From JAMQPK01 sp963761975 (GTDB taxonomy: Bacteria > Acidobacteriota > Vicinamibacteria > Vicinamibacterales > JAMQPK01), in NCBI GenBank assembly GCA_963761975.1, contig CAVXIR010000002.1, forward strand, positions 1,736,001 to 1,800,000: a stretch of 64,000 nt of DNA, read 5' to 3'. Every line of letters begins with the position of its first letter. Within the stretch, counting starts at the first letter, position 1. The position numbers were made by a program, and so were the translations under genes. Below, piece after piece: positions 55,380 to 62,645 of the stretch. The notes beneath the pieces were generated by a model. That model searched no databases, was not told the DNA's origin, and saw only the letters and a program-made list of their open reading frames with translations.

Positions 55380-55700
55380 ATGCAGCTGACCCCGTGGCAA
55401 CGGACGAACATCCTGGCGGCCGCGAATTATCTGAAGGACATCGGCCGGATTGGGCAGAATCCGCACGTACACACGCTTGCGCAGGGGTTGATGGAGGTGC
55501 TCGAGCCGAGCAAACGAACGATTCGGCTGCAGCGCGAAGCCGCGCAGTCTGCGACAGCCGGTGCGCAGGCCGGCCGCGAGCGGCGCATGGGTCGCGAGCG
55601 CCGGTCGAGGGGTGATCGACGCAAACAGCAGCAGCCCTTTCACGGTCCCGATCGTCGAAACGGCCGAGATCGGCGGGCGGGCGATAGGAGGACTTCCTGA
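55380..55700 (+). CDS. Small protein with DRR-rich basic tail
   Basis: 106 residues. The first ~65 are helical (WQRTNILAAANYLKDIGRIG). The end is Arg/Asp-rich with GRERR, RGDRR, PDRRNGRDRR and AGDRR elements. Similar DRR elements occur in two other small ORFs at 56.8 and 61.8 kb. No known domain. A repeat block fills the whole interval between its stop codon and the convergent dehydrogenase stop codon. Confidence 0.7.
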   Translation: MQLTPWQRTNILAAANYLKDIGRIGQNPHVHTLAQGLMEVLEPSKRTIRLQREAAQSATAGAQAGRERRMGRERRSRGDRRKQQQPFHGPDRRNGRDRRAGDRRTS

Positions 55701-55854
55701 ATTGGCAGATTGGAAGATTGGTGGATTGAAGGATTGTTGTCGGATTGCCGGATTGACGATGACAGATTACGCGCCGAAGGAATCTGCCAATAATCCGCCA
55801 ATCAACAATCTTCAATCTGCCAACATTCTGACAATCTTCCAATCTGCCAATCTG
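55701..55854. repeat. Octamer inverted-repeat block filling a convergent intergenic gap
   Basis: Begins right after the TGA of the DRR-protein gene and ends right at the stop codon of the convergent dehydrogenase. Left half: ATTGGCAG, ATTGGAAG, ATTGGTGG, ATTGAAGG and variants. Right half: CTGCCAAT, CCGCCAAT, CTTCCAAT, CTGCCAAT. The outer 20 bases (55701-55720 and 55832-55851) are perfect inverted repeats. Confidence 0.9.
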
Positions 55855-56742
55855 TCAATGCTTGACGTTCGACATCTGCTCCAGTGCCAGGAGCAGCGAG
55901 TGATATCCCAGCTTGCCGTGGCCTTGTGATTTGAGGGCGACGTAGAGTTGGCGCACGAGCGCCAGCCCGGGCATCGAGATGCCCATCCGTCTCGACTCTT
56001 CGAGTGCGATGCCCAAATCCTTCTCGAAATGCTCGACAAAGAATCCCGGATCGAAATTGCGATTCACCATCTTCGGTGCGAGGTTGTCGAGAATCCAGCA
56101 CTGCGCGGCGCCCTTGGTAATCGAGCTGAGCATGGTGTCGAGATCGAGGCCCGCTTTGTAGCCGTACAACAGGCTTTCGCATACGCCGATGATCGTGCCC
56201 GCCAGGACGAGCTGGTTGCACATCTTGGTGTGCTGGCCGTTGCCGGCCCCACCCTGATGGACGATGTTCTTGCCCATCGCCTGGAAGAGCGGCATCACGC
56301 GATCGACGGCATCCTTGTCACCGCCCACCATGATTGAAAGCGTCGCGTTTCTCGCGCCCACATCGCCGCCCGATACGGGCGCATCGATGGCCGACACGCC
56401 TTTGGCCCTGGCAGCGTCGTAGATGTCGCGCGCGAGGCTCGGCTCGGTGGTCGTCATGTCGACCGTCACGCTGCCGGCCTTCGCCGCGTCGAGAATCCCG
56501 CCCTTTTGCTGATAGACCTCGCGCACGTCATTCGGCAATCCGACGATCGTGAAGGTGATGTCAGACCGCTCGGCCACGCCACCCGGCGTGTCAGCCCAGG
56601 CGGCGCCCTTGTCGAGCAGGGGCTGCGCTTTCGACTTGGTGCGGCTGTAAACCGTGGCGGGATAGCCCTTGGCCATCAGATGCCCGCACATCGAGAGTCC
56701 CATCACTCCAGTGCCAATCCAACCAATACGCGGTGTGCTCAT
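55855..56742 (-). CDS. NAD-dependent beta-hydroxyacid dehydrogenase (HIBADH family)
   Basis: 295 residues. The Rossmann motif IGWIGTGVMGLSMC at the start, the substrate-binding DAPVSGGDVGARNATL and the catalytic Lys in GQHTKMCNQLVLAG are intact. The family oxidises 3-hydroxyisobutyrate, tartronate semialdehyde or related acids; which one is not readable. AAGGAG is 4 nt before the ATG. A heptamer repeat separates it from the small zinc-ribbon gene upstream. Confidence 0.92.
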   Translation of the reverse strand: MSTPRIGWIGTGVMGLSMCGHLMAKGYPATVYSRTKSKAQPLLDKGAAWADTPGGVAERSDITFTIVGLPNDVREVYQQKGGILDAAKAGSVTVDMTTTEPSLARDIYDAARAKGVSAIDAPVSGGDVGARNATLSIMVGGDKDAVDRVMPLFQAMGKNIVHQGGAGNGQHTKMCNQLVLAGTIIGVCESLLYGYKAGLDLDTMLSSITKGAAQCWILDNLAPKMVNRNFDPGFFVEHFEKDLGIALEESRRMGISMPGLALVRQLYVALKSQGHGKLGYHSLLLALEQMSNVKH

Positions 56743-56751
56743 ACGCTCCTT

Positions 56752-56816
56752 GTTAGCTGGTAGCTGTTAGCTGGTAGCCGGTAGCTGGTAGCCGGTAGCT
56801 GGTAGCTAGTAGCCAG
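56752..56816 (-). repeat. Heptamer tandem block between co-directional genes
   Basis: On the minus strand, directly after the TAG of the zinc-ribbon gene: CTGGCTA, CTAGCTA, CCAGCTA, CCGGCTA, CCAGCTA, CCGGCTA, CCAGCTA, ACAGCTA, CCAGCTA. Nine in-register heptamers run into the ribosome site of the dehydrogenase. No inverted half. Confidence 0.9.
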
Positions 56817-57032
56817 CTAGAGATCCATCGACCAGGGCCATACTTCGCCGCAGGTGCGGCAATGGCACCACCGGACGACGCGGCTGTTGGCAAGACCCTG
56901 AACTTCCTGAATTTCCCCGCAGCTCGGGCACGTGATGGGATGCGGCAAATCGCTCGCCCGACGGCCGCCTCTTGGCACGGCCCGACGGTCGTGGAAGTTC
57001 GTGGCCCGGCGATCTTTCAATGCGTCGTCCAT
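56817..57032 (-). CDS. Small zinc-ribbon protein
   Basis: 71 residues. The N-terminal third has DRRATNFHDRR; the rest is a zinc ribbon with CPSC and CRTC pairs separated by 22 residues. It is divergent from the symporter gene, with 59 bp between. A DNA-, RNA- or protein-binding role is possible. Confidence 0.7.
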   Translation of the reverse strand: MDDALKDRRATNFHDRRAVPRGGRRASDLPHPITCPSCGEIQEVQGLANSRVVRWCHCRTCGEVWPWSMDL

Positions 57033-57091
57033 ACGCCCAGTGACATATTATTCCGCCGGCCAGCGGAAAAGAAACCGACACGAGAAAACGA

Positions 57092-58441
57092 ATGGAACCT
57101 TTCGAACAGGAAATCGTTTCGGATCTTGACGAGCAGACCGACGATCGGGCCCAGGCGCGCGGGCGCCTCCCGTTGCACATCCGCATCCTCCTCGGGCTGT
57201 TCATCGGCGCCGTGCTCGGAAGCACCGCACGCGCCGTGCTCGGGCAGGACGCCCCGGCGCTCGCCTGGGTGATTGCGCATGTCGCCGAACCGGTTGGCCA
57301 GCTGTTTCTGCGCTCGCTGCTGATGACCGTTGTGCCGCTCGTGGTGTCGTCGCTCATCGTCGGGGTGGCCGGCATTGGCGACGTTCGTCGTCTCGGCCGA
57401 GTGGGGCTGCGCACGGTGGTCTTCTGTCTGGTCATTTCGTTGATCTCCGTCGGGCTCGGCATCTTCCTCGCGAATACGGTCCGCCCGGGAACGCGGCTCG
57501 ATCCGGCGACGCGAGACCTGCTGATGGCCCAGTACGCCGATCAGTCGAAACAGGTCGGTGCGACGGCGGCGACGAACGAATCGCCCGTGATGTCGTTCGT
57601 GCGCACGCTGGTGCCGGCGAATCCGCTCGAATCGATGGCGCGCTCGACGCCGGACATGATCGGCATCATGTTTTTCTCCATCGTGTTCGGGGCGGCGCTG
57701 ACGCTGGTGTCTCGCGAGAGCGCCGCGTCGGTGATGTCGGTGCTGGATGGTGTCTTCAAGGTCGTGGCAAAGGTCATCGACATCGTCATGAAAGTCGCGC
57801 CAGTTGGCGTCGCTTGTCTCATCTTCGTGATGACGGCGCGGTTCGGCTTCGGGTTTCTCGTCAGCCTCGGGTGGTACGTTGTCACCGTGCTTGGTGGGCT
57901 TGCGATTCACACGTTCGTCGTCTACGGGATCGCGCTCAAATTCTGGGCGCGTGTCTCTCCGGTGGAATTCTTCAAGCGAGTGCGTACCGTGATGCTCACC
58001 GCCTTTTCGACGAGCTCGTCGAACGCGACGCTGCCGACAGCTCTTCGCGTGTCGGAATCAAATCTGGGTGTGCCGCGCGAGATCGGCGCCTTCGTCCTGA
58101 CCGTCGGCGCCACCGCCAACCAGAACGGCACGGCGCTTTACGAAGGAGTGACGGTGCTGTTCCTCGCGCAGCTGGCAGGCGTCGATCTCTCGCTCGCACA
58201 GCAGTTGACGATCGTCTATCTGGCCGTGCTCGGCAGCATCGGAACAGCGGGCGTGCCGTCAGGCTCGTTGCCGTTTGTCGTCGCGGTACTCGCAATGGTC
58301 GGCATTCCGACGCAGCTTATCGCGATCATCCTGGGCGTCGATCGCCTGCTCGACATGAGCCGGACGGTGGTGAATGTGATGGGCGATCTGACGGCGACGG
58401 TGTACGTCGCGAAGAAGGAAGGCGCGACGCTCACTATCTAG
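57092..58441 (+). CDS. Dicarboxylate/amino acid:cation symporter (DAACS)
   Basis: 449 residues with about eight membrane segments and two hairpin loops. The HP1 serine motif SSSNATLPTALRVS and the TM7 motif ATANQNGTALYEGV are clear, although the usual NMDGT reads NQNGT. The final GVDRLLDMSRTVVNVMGDLT fits TM8. Uses Na+ or H+ to import C4-dicarboxylates, glutamate or similar. Its last codons merge into an octamer repeat block. Confidence 0.93.
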   Translation: MEPFEQEIVSDLDEQTDDRAQARGRLPLHIRILLGLFIGAVLGSTARAVLGQDAPALAWVIAHVAEPVGQLFLRSLLMTVVPLVVSSLIVGVAGIGDVRRLGRVGLRTVVFCLVISLISVGLGIFLANTVRPGTRLDPATRDLLMAQYADQSKQVGATAATNESPVMSFVRTLVPANPLESMARSTPDMIGIMFFSIVFGAALTLVSRESAASVMSVLDGVFKVVAKVIDIVMKVAPVGVACLIFVMTARFGFGFLVSLGWYVVTVLGGLAIHTFVVYGIALKFWARVSPVEFFKRVRTVMLTAFSTSSSNATLPTALRVSESNLGVPREIGAFVLTVGATANQNGTALYEGVTVLFLAQLAGVDLSLAQQLTIVYLAVLGSIGTAGVPSGSLPFVVAVLAMVGIPTQLIAIILGVDRLLDMSRTVVNVMGDLTATVYVAKKEGATLTI

Positions 58442-58497
58442 GGATCTAGAGATCTAGGGATCTAGATCTCTAGATCAGTCGTTCCCTAGATCAGTAG
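58442..58497 (+). repeat. Octamer block after the symporter stop codon
   Basis: Seven in-register octamers: GGATCTAG, AGATCTAG, GGATCTAG, ATCTCTAG, ATCAGTCG, TTCCCTAG, ATCAGTAG. Starts one base after the TAG. The stop codon itself is part of the repeating CTAG pattern. Ends 5 bp before tRNA-His. Confidence 0.9.
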
Positions 58498-58501
58498 TTG
58501 T

Positions 58502-58577
58502 TGGGGTGAGTGACGGGGATTGAACCCGCGACGTCCGGAGCCACAGTCCGGTGCTCTACCACTGAGCTACACTCACC
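58502..58577 (-). tRNA. tRNA-His (anticodon GTG)
   Basis: 76 nt including the extra 5' G and an encoded CCA. The acceptor GTGAGTG pairs with CACTCAC, and the discriminator is C. The arm CCGGA-CTGTGGC-TCCGG gives GTG. Confidence 0.95.
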
Positions 58578-58632
58578 ATCCTGAGCGACAAACTCTAATC
58601 TTATAACAGAGGAGCGGTGGGCGCCGACGGTT

Positions 58633-58734
58633 GAATCTGACAGGCGAAATCTCAAATCTAGAATCTGAAATCTAGAATCTGGGTTGCCAGATTTTAGATT
58701 CCAGATTTTAGATCGTAGATCTGAGATTTTAGAT
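58633..58734 (-). repeat. Heptamer direct + inverted block after the ferredoxin stop codon
   Basis: On the minus strand, 10 bp after the TAG of the ferredoxin gene: seven in-register heptamers beginning ATCT (ATCTAAA, ATCTCAG, ATCTACG, ATCTAAA, ATCTGGA, ATCTAAA, ATCTGGC). Then AACCC, then five in-register inverted heptamers beginning AGATT (AGATTCT, AGATTTC, AGATTCT, AGATTTG, AGATTTC), plus one more AGATT after a 7-bp gap. Confidence 0.92.
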
Positions 58735-58744
58735 CTTGCGGATC

Positions 58745-59113
58745 CTACGAATGCGCGGCCGCGCGCTCCTTGCCGGGAATCGCCATCAACTCGGGATGCG
58801 CCGCAACGTGCGCCTGAACGATCGCCTCGGCTTGCGCCATCGTATCGGGATCGCCATTTCGATAAATCGTGTTGGCCTCGATCAGATCCTTCTGGGTCGA
58901 AGGCGTCGAATCGTGGCTGTCATAAATTGCGGCCACCGGACAGGCCGGCACACACGCGCCGCAATCGATGCACTCTTCCGGATGAATGTAAAGCATGGTA
59001 CTGGCTTCAAATTCCGGCTCGTCCTTACGCGGGTGAATGCAATCGACGGGACAAACGTCCACGCATGCCGTGTCTTTTGTTTCGATACAGGGATCGGTAA
59101 TCACGAAAGGCAT
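58745..59113 (-). CDS. Ferredoxin with two iron-sulfur sites (7Fe/8Fe type)
   Basis: 122 residues from ATG 59113, preceded by GGAGGAG. Site 1 residues: C in KDTACVDVCPVDCIHP. Site 2: CIDCGACVPACPVAAIY. The first cluster is CxxxC-x3-C-like, as in 3Fe-containing ferredoxins. A ~65-residue helical tail follows. Soluble electron carrier; partners not in the window. A longer in-frame ORF to 59323 is ruled out by the ribosome site and the conserved start PFVITDPC. Confidence 0.92.
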   Translation of the reverse strand: MPFVITDPCIETKDTACVDVCPVDCIHPRKDEPEFEASTMLYIHPEECIDCGACVPACPVAAIYDSHDSTPSTQKDLIEANTIYRNGDPDTMAQAEAIVQAHVAAHPELMAIPGKERAAAHS

Positions 59114-59511
59114 CGTGCTCCTCCAGAGTGTCGGCCGGCGAATGATCGCTGCGACGGGCCCTGATTCTACTTGCGAAGCGCGCACGCAGCAATCCCACCA
59201 ACTCGTTTGGCGGCAACGTCCTGCGCTGTAGTCGGCGCCCCCTCGCGCGTCTACCGATCTGTATCTTCGTGTGCAGGAATGAGCCAGAATGCATGTCCCA
59301 CCTGTGCCCATACGGAACAACAATGGTCTATTCGCTTTGTTTGCAACACGTTAAGTGCTCAATCATGACCCTCAAAATCCAGAATATGTGCTGAAGCGGC
59401 ACAATCCTGCCGACCGCATTTTTTTTGGGCGCTCGGTCGAAATCTTTACGAATCAATCACTTATTCGAATGGGCCTTTCGTGGAGACGGAATTGCTCTGC
59501 GAGCGGCAGCC
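59114..59511. other. 400-bp intergenic region, no gene supported
   Basis: Lies between the divergent ferredoxin and S8-protease genes. The part nearest the protease (59320-59470) is AT-richer, with an A/T-run TTTTTTTT at 59419-59427. Likely promoters for both. No repeat block like those after stop codons is seen. Confidence 0.5.
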
Positions 59512-61668
59512 ATGACGCTAGCTCGAGTACTCACCGTCGCCACTTTGGCCGCCACATTCGGCGTACCTGTTTCAGCCGAGCCGCGCCATGCAAAGCTCGA
59601 CAGGTCGCTTCAAAAGACAGTCGCGGGCGGCTGCGTCGGTGCCCAGTCGGTGATCATCCGGACCAAACCTGGCTTCCGCGAAGCGCTCCGCAATTCGTTG
59701 TCGACGGGTGGCCGAGCAGTCAAAGGCGAATTTCCGGCACTCAATGCCATCACGGCCGACGTTCGGTGCGACGATCTGGTCAACCTTGCCGGATTCTTAG
59801 GAACCGATTCGATTTCCCGCAACCACAAAATCACCGCGCAGCAGTTCGGGTTCGTTGCTGAACAGCCCGCAGTGATCGAGACGGCTGATTTGCACGATAA
59901 CGCGCGGCTCAACGAAGCGCTCGACGCGCAGCAGCTTCAGACAAATTTCTTTGCGACACTCGCCGTGCGCCAGCCCGTGAAACGGGCCTTCAAGACATAC
60001 AACGTCTACGGCGATTTCACCGTCGCTGGCCATTACTACACGAACGCTCTCGAGCCAGCGCGGTCGATTGGAATTGCGATCATCGACTCGGGCATCCAGG
60101 CCGGCCTCGATTTCGACTCACGCATCTCCGCCTTCTACGACTTCACGCATGGCGACATCCGGGTAAGCGCGCCATCGGATGAATATGGCCACGGCAGTCA
60201 CGTCGCGGGGCTCGCCGCCGGCACGTATGTCGGCGTAGCGCCGACTGCGCGTCTGATTGGCCTGAAGGTTCTCGACGGCAACGGCCAAGGCACGACCGAC
60301 AACGTCATTCGCGCCATCGAGTTTGCGATCGCGAACAAGGATCTGCTCGGAATCAACGTGCTGAATATGTCGCTCGGGCATCCGATTTTCGAGTCTGCCG
60401 CGACCGATCCGATGGTGCAGGCTGTCGAGCACGCTTCGCGGGCGGGCATCGTCGTGGTGCTGTCGGCGGGCAACTTCGGCACCAACCCGAAGACCGGAGA
60501 GGTCGGCTATGCGGGTATCGCGTCGCCAGGCAATGCGCCGTCGGGCATCGCGGTTGGCTCGGTCAAAACGTTTGACAGCGTCACTCGCGAAGACGATCGC
60601 ATCGCGCCTTACAGCTCGCGCGGACCGTCGTGGTACGACGGTTATGCCAAGCCGGACATTTCTGCGCCGGGCGACAACCTGTTATCTGTGGCGGCCGTGG
60701 GCAGCAAGCTGCGTCTTGCGCAGGAAAAACGCGGCAACGTGGGCAACTACATGCGTCTGAAGGGCACCAGCATGGCGGCGGGCGTCGTCAGCGGCCTTGC
60801 TGCGCTCGTGCTCCAGACCAACGGCGGCCTCACGCCAAACGCGCTGAAGATGGTGCTGCAGTATTCGTCAATCCCGGTGAAGGACGACAAGGGCTATGCC
60901 GACGCGCTGACGCAAGGCGCCGGCGCCATCAACGCCGGCGGCGCCTTGGCGCTTGCGACGGCGATCGACCCGGCCGTGACTGTTGGCGAGAAGTGGTTGA
61001 GAACCGCGGTTGAGCCAAGCTCGATGATTGGCGCCGCAAAATATCTCTGGGCCCAGCGAATGATTTGGGGCAATCACATCGCGCGCGGTGCGGGCGTCAT
61101 GGACGAGCAGCGGCCGTCGTGGGCGCTGAACATCGTGTGGGGCGAGGGCCTGGAGGATGACGACAACATCGTCTGGGGCAATGCCGACGACGATGACAAC
61201 ATCGTCTGGGGCAATGTGTTCGATGACGATGACAACATCGTCTGGGGAAACAACATCGTCTGGGGCAACAGCCAGGAGGATGACGACAACATCGTGTGGG
61301 GCAACCTGGACGACGACAACATCGTCTGGGGCAATCTCGACGACGACAACATCGTGTGGGGCAACAACATCGTCTGGGGAAACGCCTCGCTTCTCGGTAT
61401 GAGCTTTGACGACGACGACAACATCGTCTGGGGCAACAGCGACGACGACAACATCGTGTGGGGCAACCTGGACGATGACAACATCGTGTGGGGCAATCTG
61501 GACGACGACAACATCGTGTGGGGCAACAGCAGCGACGACGACAACATCGTCTGGGGCAATTCATTGGACGATGACGACAACATCGTCTGGGGCAACGCCG
61601 GGTTGCTGGGGGACGTGATCGAAGCCTCACGCAAGAACGGAAACAAAAGCTCTAAAGGTAGACAGTAA
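59512..61668 (+). CDS. S8 subtilisin-like protease with C-terminal NIVWGN repeat array
   Basis: 718 residues from ATG 59512. A signal peptide (LTVATLAATFGVPVSA) and an I9-type propeptide (SVIIRTKPGFREAL, ALNAITADV) precede the catalytic domain. The triad is Asp in IIDSGIQAG (~192), His in GHGSHVAGLAAG (~228) and Ser in GTSMAAG (~420), with the oxyanion Asn in LSAGN. From ~540 to ~696 the protein is an array of fifteen NIVWG units separated by Asp-rich spacers of 0-12 residues. NIVWG-type arrays occur in other acidobacterial S8 proteins, but their role is unknown to me. The Asp runs could bind calcium (inference). Confidence 0.9.
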   Translation: MTLARVLTVATLAATFGVPVSAEPRHAKLDRSLQKTVAGGCVGAQSVIIRTKPGFREALRNSLSTGGRAVKGEFPALNAITADVRCDDLVNLAGFLGTDSISRNHKITAQQFGFVAEQPAVIETADLHDNARLNEALDAQQLQTNFFATLAVRQPVKRAFKTYNVYGDFTVAGHYYTNALEPARSIGIAIIDSGIQAGLDFDSRISAFYDFTHGDIRVSAPSDEYGHGSHVAGLAAGTYVGVAPTARLIGLKVLDGNGQGTTDNVIRAIEFAIANKDLLGINVLNMSLGHPIFESAATDPMVQAVEHASRAGIVVVLSAGNFGTNPKTGEVGYAGIASPGNAPSGIAVGSVKTFDSVTREDDRIAPYSSRGPSWYDGYAKPDISAPGDNLLSVAAVGSKLRLAQEKRGNVGNYMRLKGTSMAAGVVSGLAALVLQTNGGLTPNALKMVLQYSSIPVKDDKGYADALTQGAGAINAGGALALATAIDPAVTVGEKWLRTAVEPSSMIGAAKYLWAQRMIWGNHIARGAGVMDEQRPSWALNIVWGEGLEDDDNIVWGNADDDDNIVWGNVFDDDDNIVWGNNIVWGNSQEDDDNIVWGNLDDDNIVWGNLDDDNIVWGNNIVWGNASLLGMSFDDDDNIVWGNSDDDNIVWGNLDDDNIVWGNLDDDNIVWGNSSDDDNIVWGNSLDDDDNIVWGNAGLLGDVIEASRKNGNKSSKGRQ
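61130..61600 (+). repeat. NIVWGN-encoding repeat array
   Basis: Fifteen copies of AACATCGT(C/G)TGGGGC. The spacer lengths vary (0, 3, 4, 5, 12 codons) so the period is not constant. The DNA is almost identical between units, while spacer codons vary more, which suggests ongoing recombination between units. Confidence 0.93.
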
Positions 61669-61681
61669 GCAGGAGGACATC

Positions 61682-61759
61682 TTGAGAAAATCAGTGCGAG
61701 CGATCAGGGGTGAGGAGTCGGTTCGATCGAAGGCTGTGTGGGGCGCGAAAGTCAACTAG
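61682..61759 (+). CDS. Candidate 25-residue peptide
   Basis: TTG start at 61682 with a near-perfect AGGAGG five bases upstream. The product ends SKAVWGAKVN. It sits 13 bp after the protease stop. It may be a real leader or small peptide, or a vestige of another VWG-type unit. Confidence 0.25.
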   Translation: MRKSVRAIRGEESVRSKAVWGAKVN

Positions 61760-61769
61760 CACGCATTCT

Positions 61770-62003
61770 GTGGGCGATCCAAGATTGGTCATCGTCCGGC
61801 GTGGACATTTCGCCACCTTCTAGCTGCTGACACGCACGTTCGCCGACGATCCCAGCGTGCACATCATCTGGGACCGGCGAACTGGCGACCGCCGTCAGAC
61901 TGCCGATGGCCACGGCACCGGCGAGCGTTGTCGTCGCGACCGCTGCCGCACGCCTCCCATGCGTTGGGGTCAGCTCAACTACATGATCTCGACCGAAGCA
62001 TAG
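61770..62003 (+). pseudogene. DRR-rich small ORF with an in-frame TAG
   Basis: The frame runs GTG (61770) to TAG (62001-62003). It encodes VIVRRGHFATF, then an in-frame TAG at 61821-61823, then LLTRTFADDPSVHIIWDRRT and GDRR, and ends in STEA. The sense on both sides of the TAG is protein-like: RGxF-x-x-F before and a V-x-I-I-x-DRR turn after. This resembles small acidobacterial proteins with DRRxGDRR tails. It is probably a pseudogene; readthrough is a less likely alternative. Confidence 0.55.
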
Positions 62004-62075
62004 GCCTGCTTCACGAACCGCTAATCTGGTAATCTAGCGGAGCCCCCCTTTTGGTATCCACTCCGGAGGTCCGAT

Positions 62076-62603
62076 TTGCGAATAACGCGATTGTTATTGG
62101 CGGCAATGGCTGTCTGTCTCGCGCTCGAAGGATCGGCGGCCGCGCAGGCCATGTTTACGGCATCGATCGGCAATGTGTTTGGGGGCGACGCACCGTCAAC
62201 AAAAACCGTGTGGGCGCTGGCTATCGGCGGCGGCGGGGCTCATGGGATTGGCTCGGAACTGGAATTCTCACAGACGAGAAAATTCTTCGAAACCCCCGCC
62301 GGCGTCTCCTACGGCGAAGTCATCACGCTGATGCCGGCCATCTTCGTGTCGATCCCGGCGGGCCCGGTGAAGCCTTACGGTGTCTTCGGGTTTGGCCTTA
62401 TTCGCACGCGCACAGACTCGACTGAAGGCGGCCTGTTTTCCAACGTGTCGGACAACGACCTCGGGTACAGCCTCGGAGGCGGGGTCACGTTTCAATTTGC
62501 CCGCCATGCAGGCATCCGAGGTGATCTGCGGCGTTTCAAGGTGCGCACATCGAACGGAATCGGGTTTCAGCGATTCACAGTGGGGCTCGTGCTCGGAGGA
62601 TGA
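62076..62603 (+). CDS. Outer-membrane beta-barrel protein, small
   Basis: 175 residues from TTG 62076, with CGGAGG 7-8 nt upstream. Signal peptide LLLAAMAVCLALEGSAAAQA. Alternating strands with Gly/aromatic patterns (AIGGGGAHGIGSELEFSQTR, VKPYGVFGFGLIRTRTD, LGYSLGGGVTFQF, FQRFTVGLVLGG) predict an eight-stranded OmpA/OmpW-like barrel. Function unknown. Confidence 0.75.
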   Translation: MRITRLLLAAMAVCLALEGSAAAQAMFTASIGNVFGGDAPSTKTVWALAIGGGGAHGIGSELEFSQTRKFFETPAGVSYGEVITLMPAIFVSIPAGPVKPYGVFGFGLIRTRTDSTEGGLFSNVSDNDLGYSLGGGVTFQFARHAGIRGDLRRFKVRTSNGIGFQRFTVGLVLGG

Positions 62604-62645
62604 TCTGCGTTCGTACGGAGGAGACGTCCGACCAGAGGAAAGACG

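Noticed and set aside
61130..61600. CRISPR-like spacing of the NIVWGN DNA repeats
   Set aside because: The repeats are in frame in a protease gene, spacers are short and Asp-coding, and no cas genes are near.
61760..61830. Stop-codon recoding (pyrrolysine-type) at the in-frame TAG
   Set aside because: TAG is used as an ordinary stop by several neighbours (for example 48472-51366, 57092-58441), so recoding is not supported.
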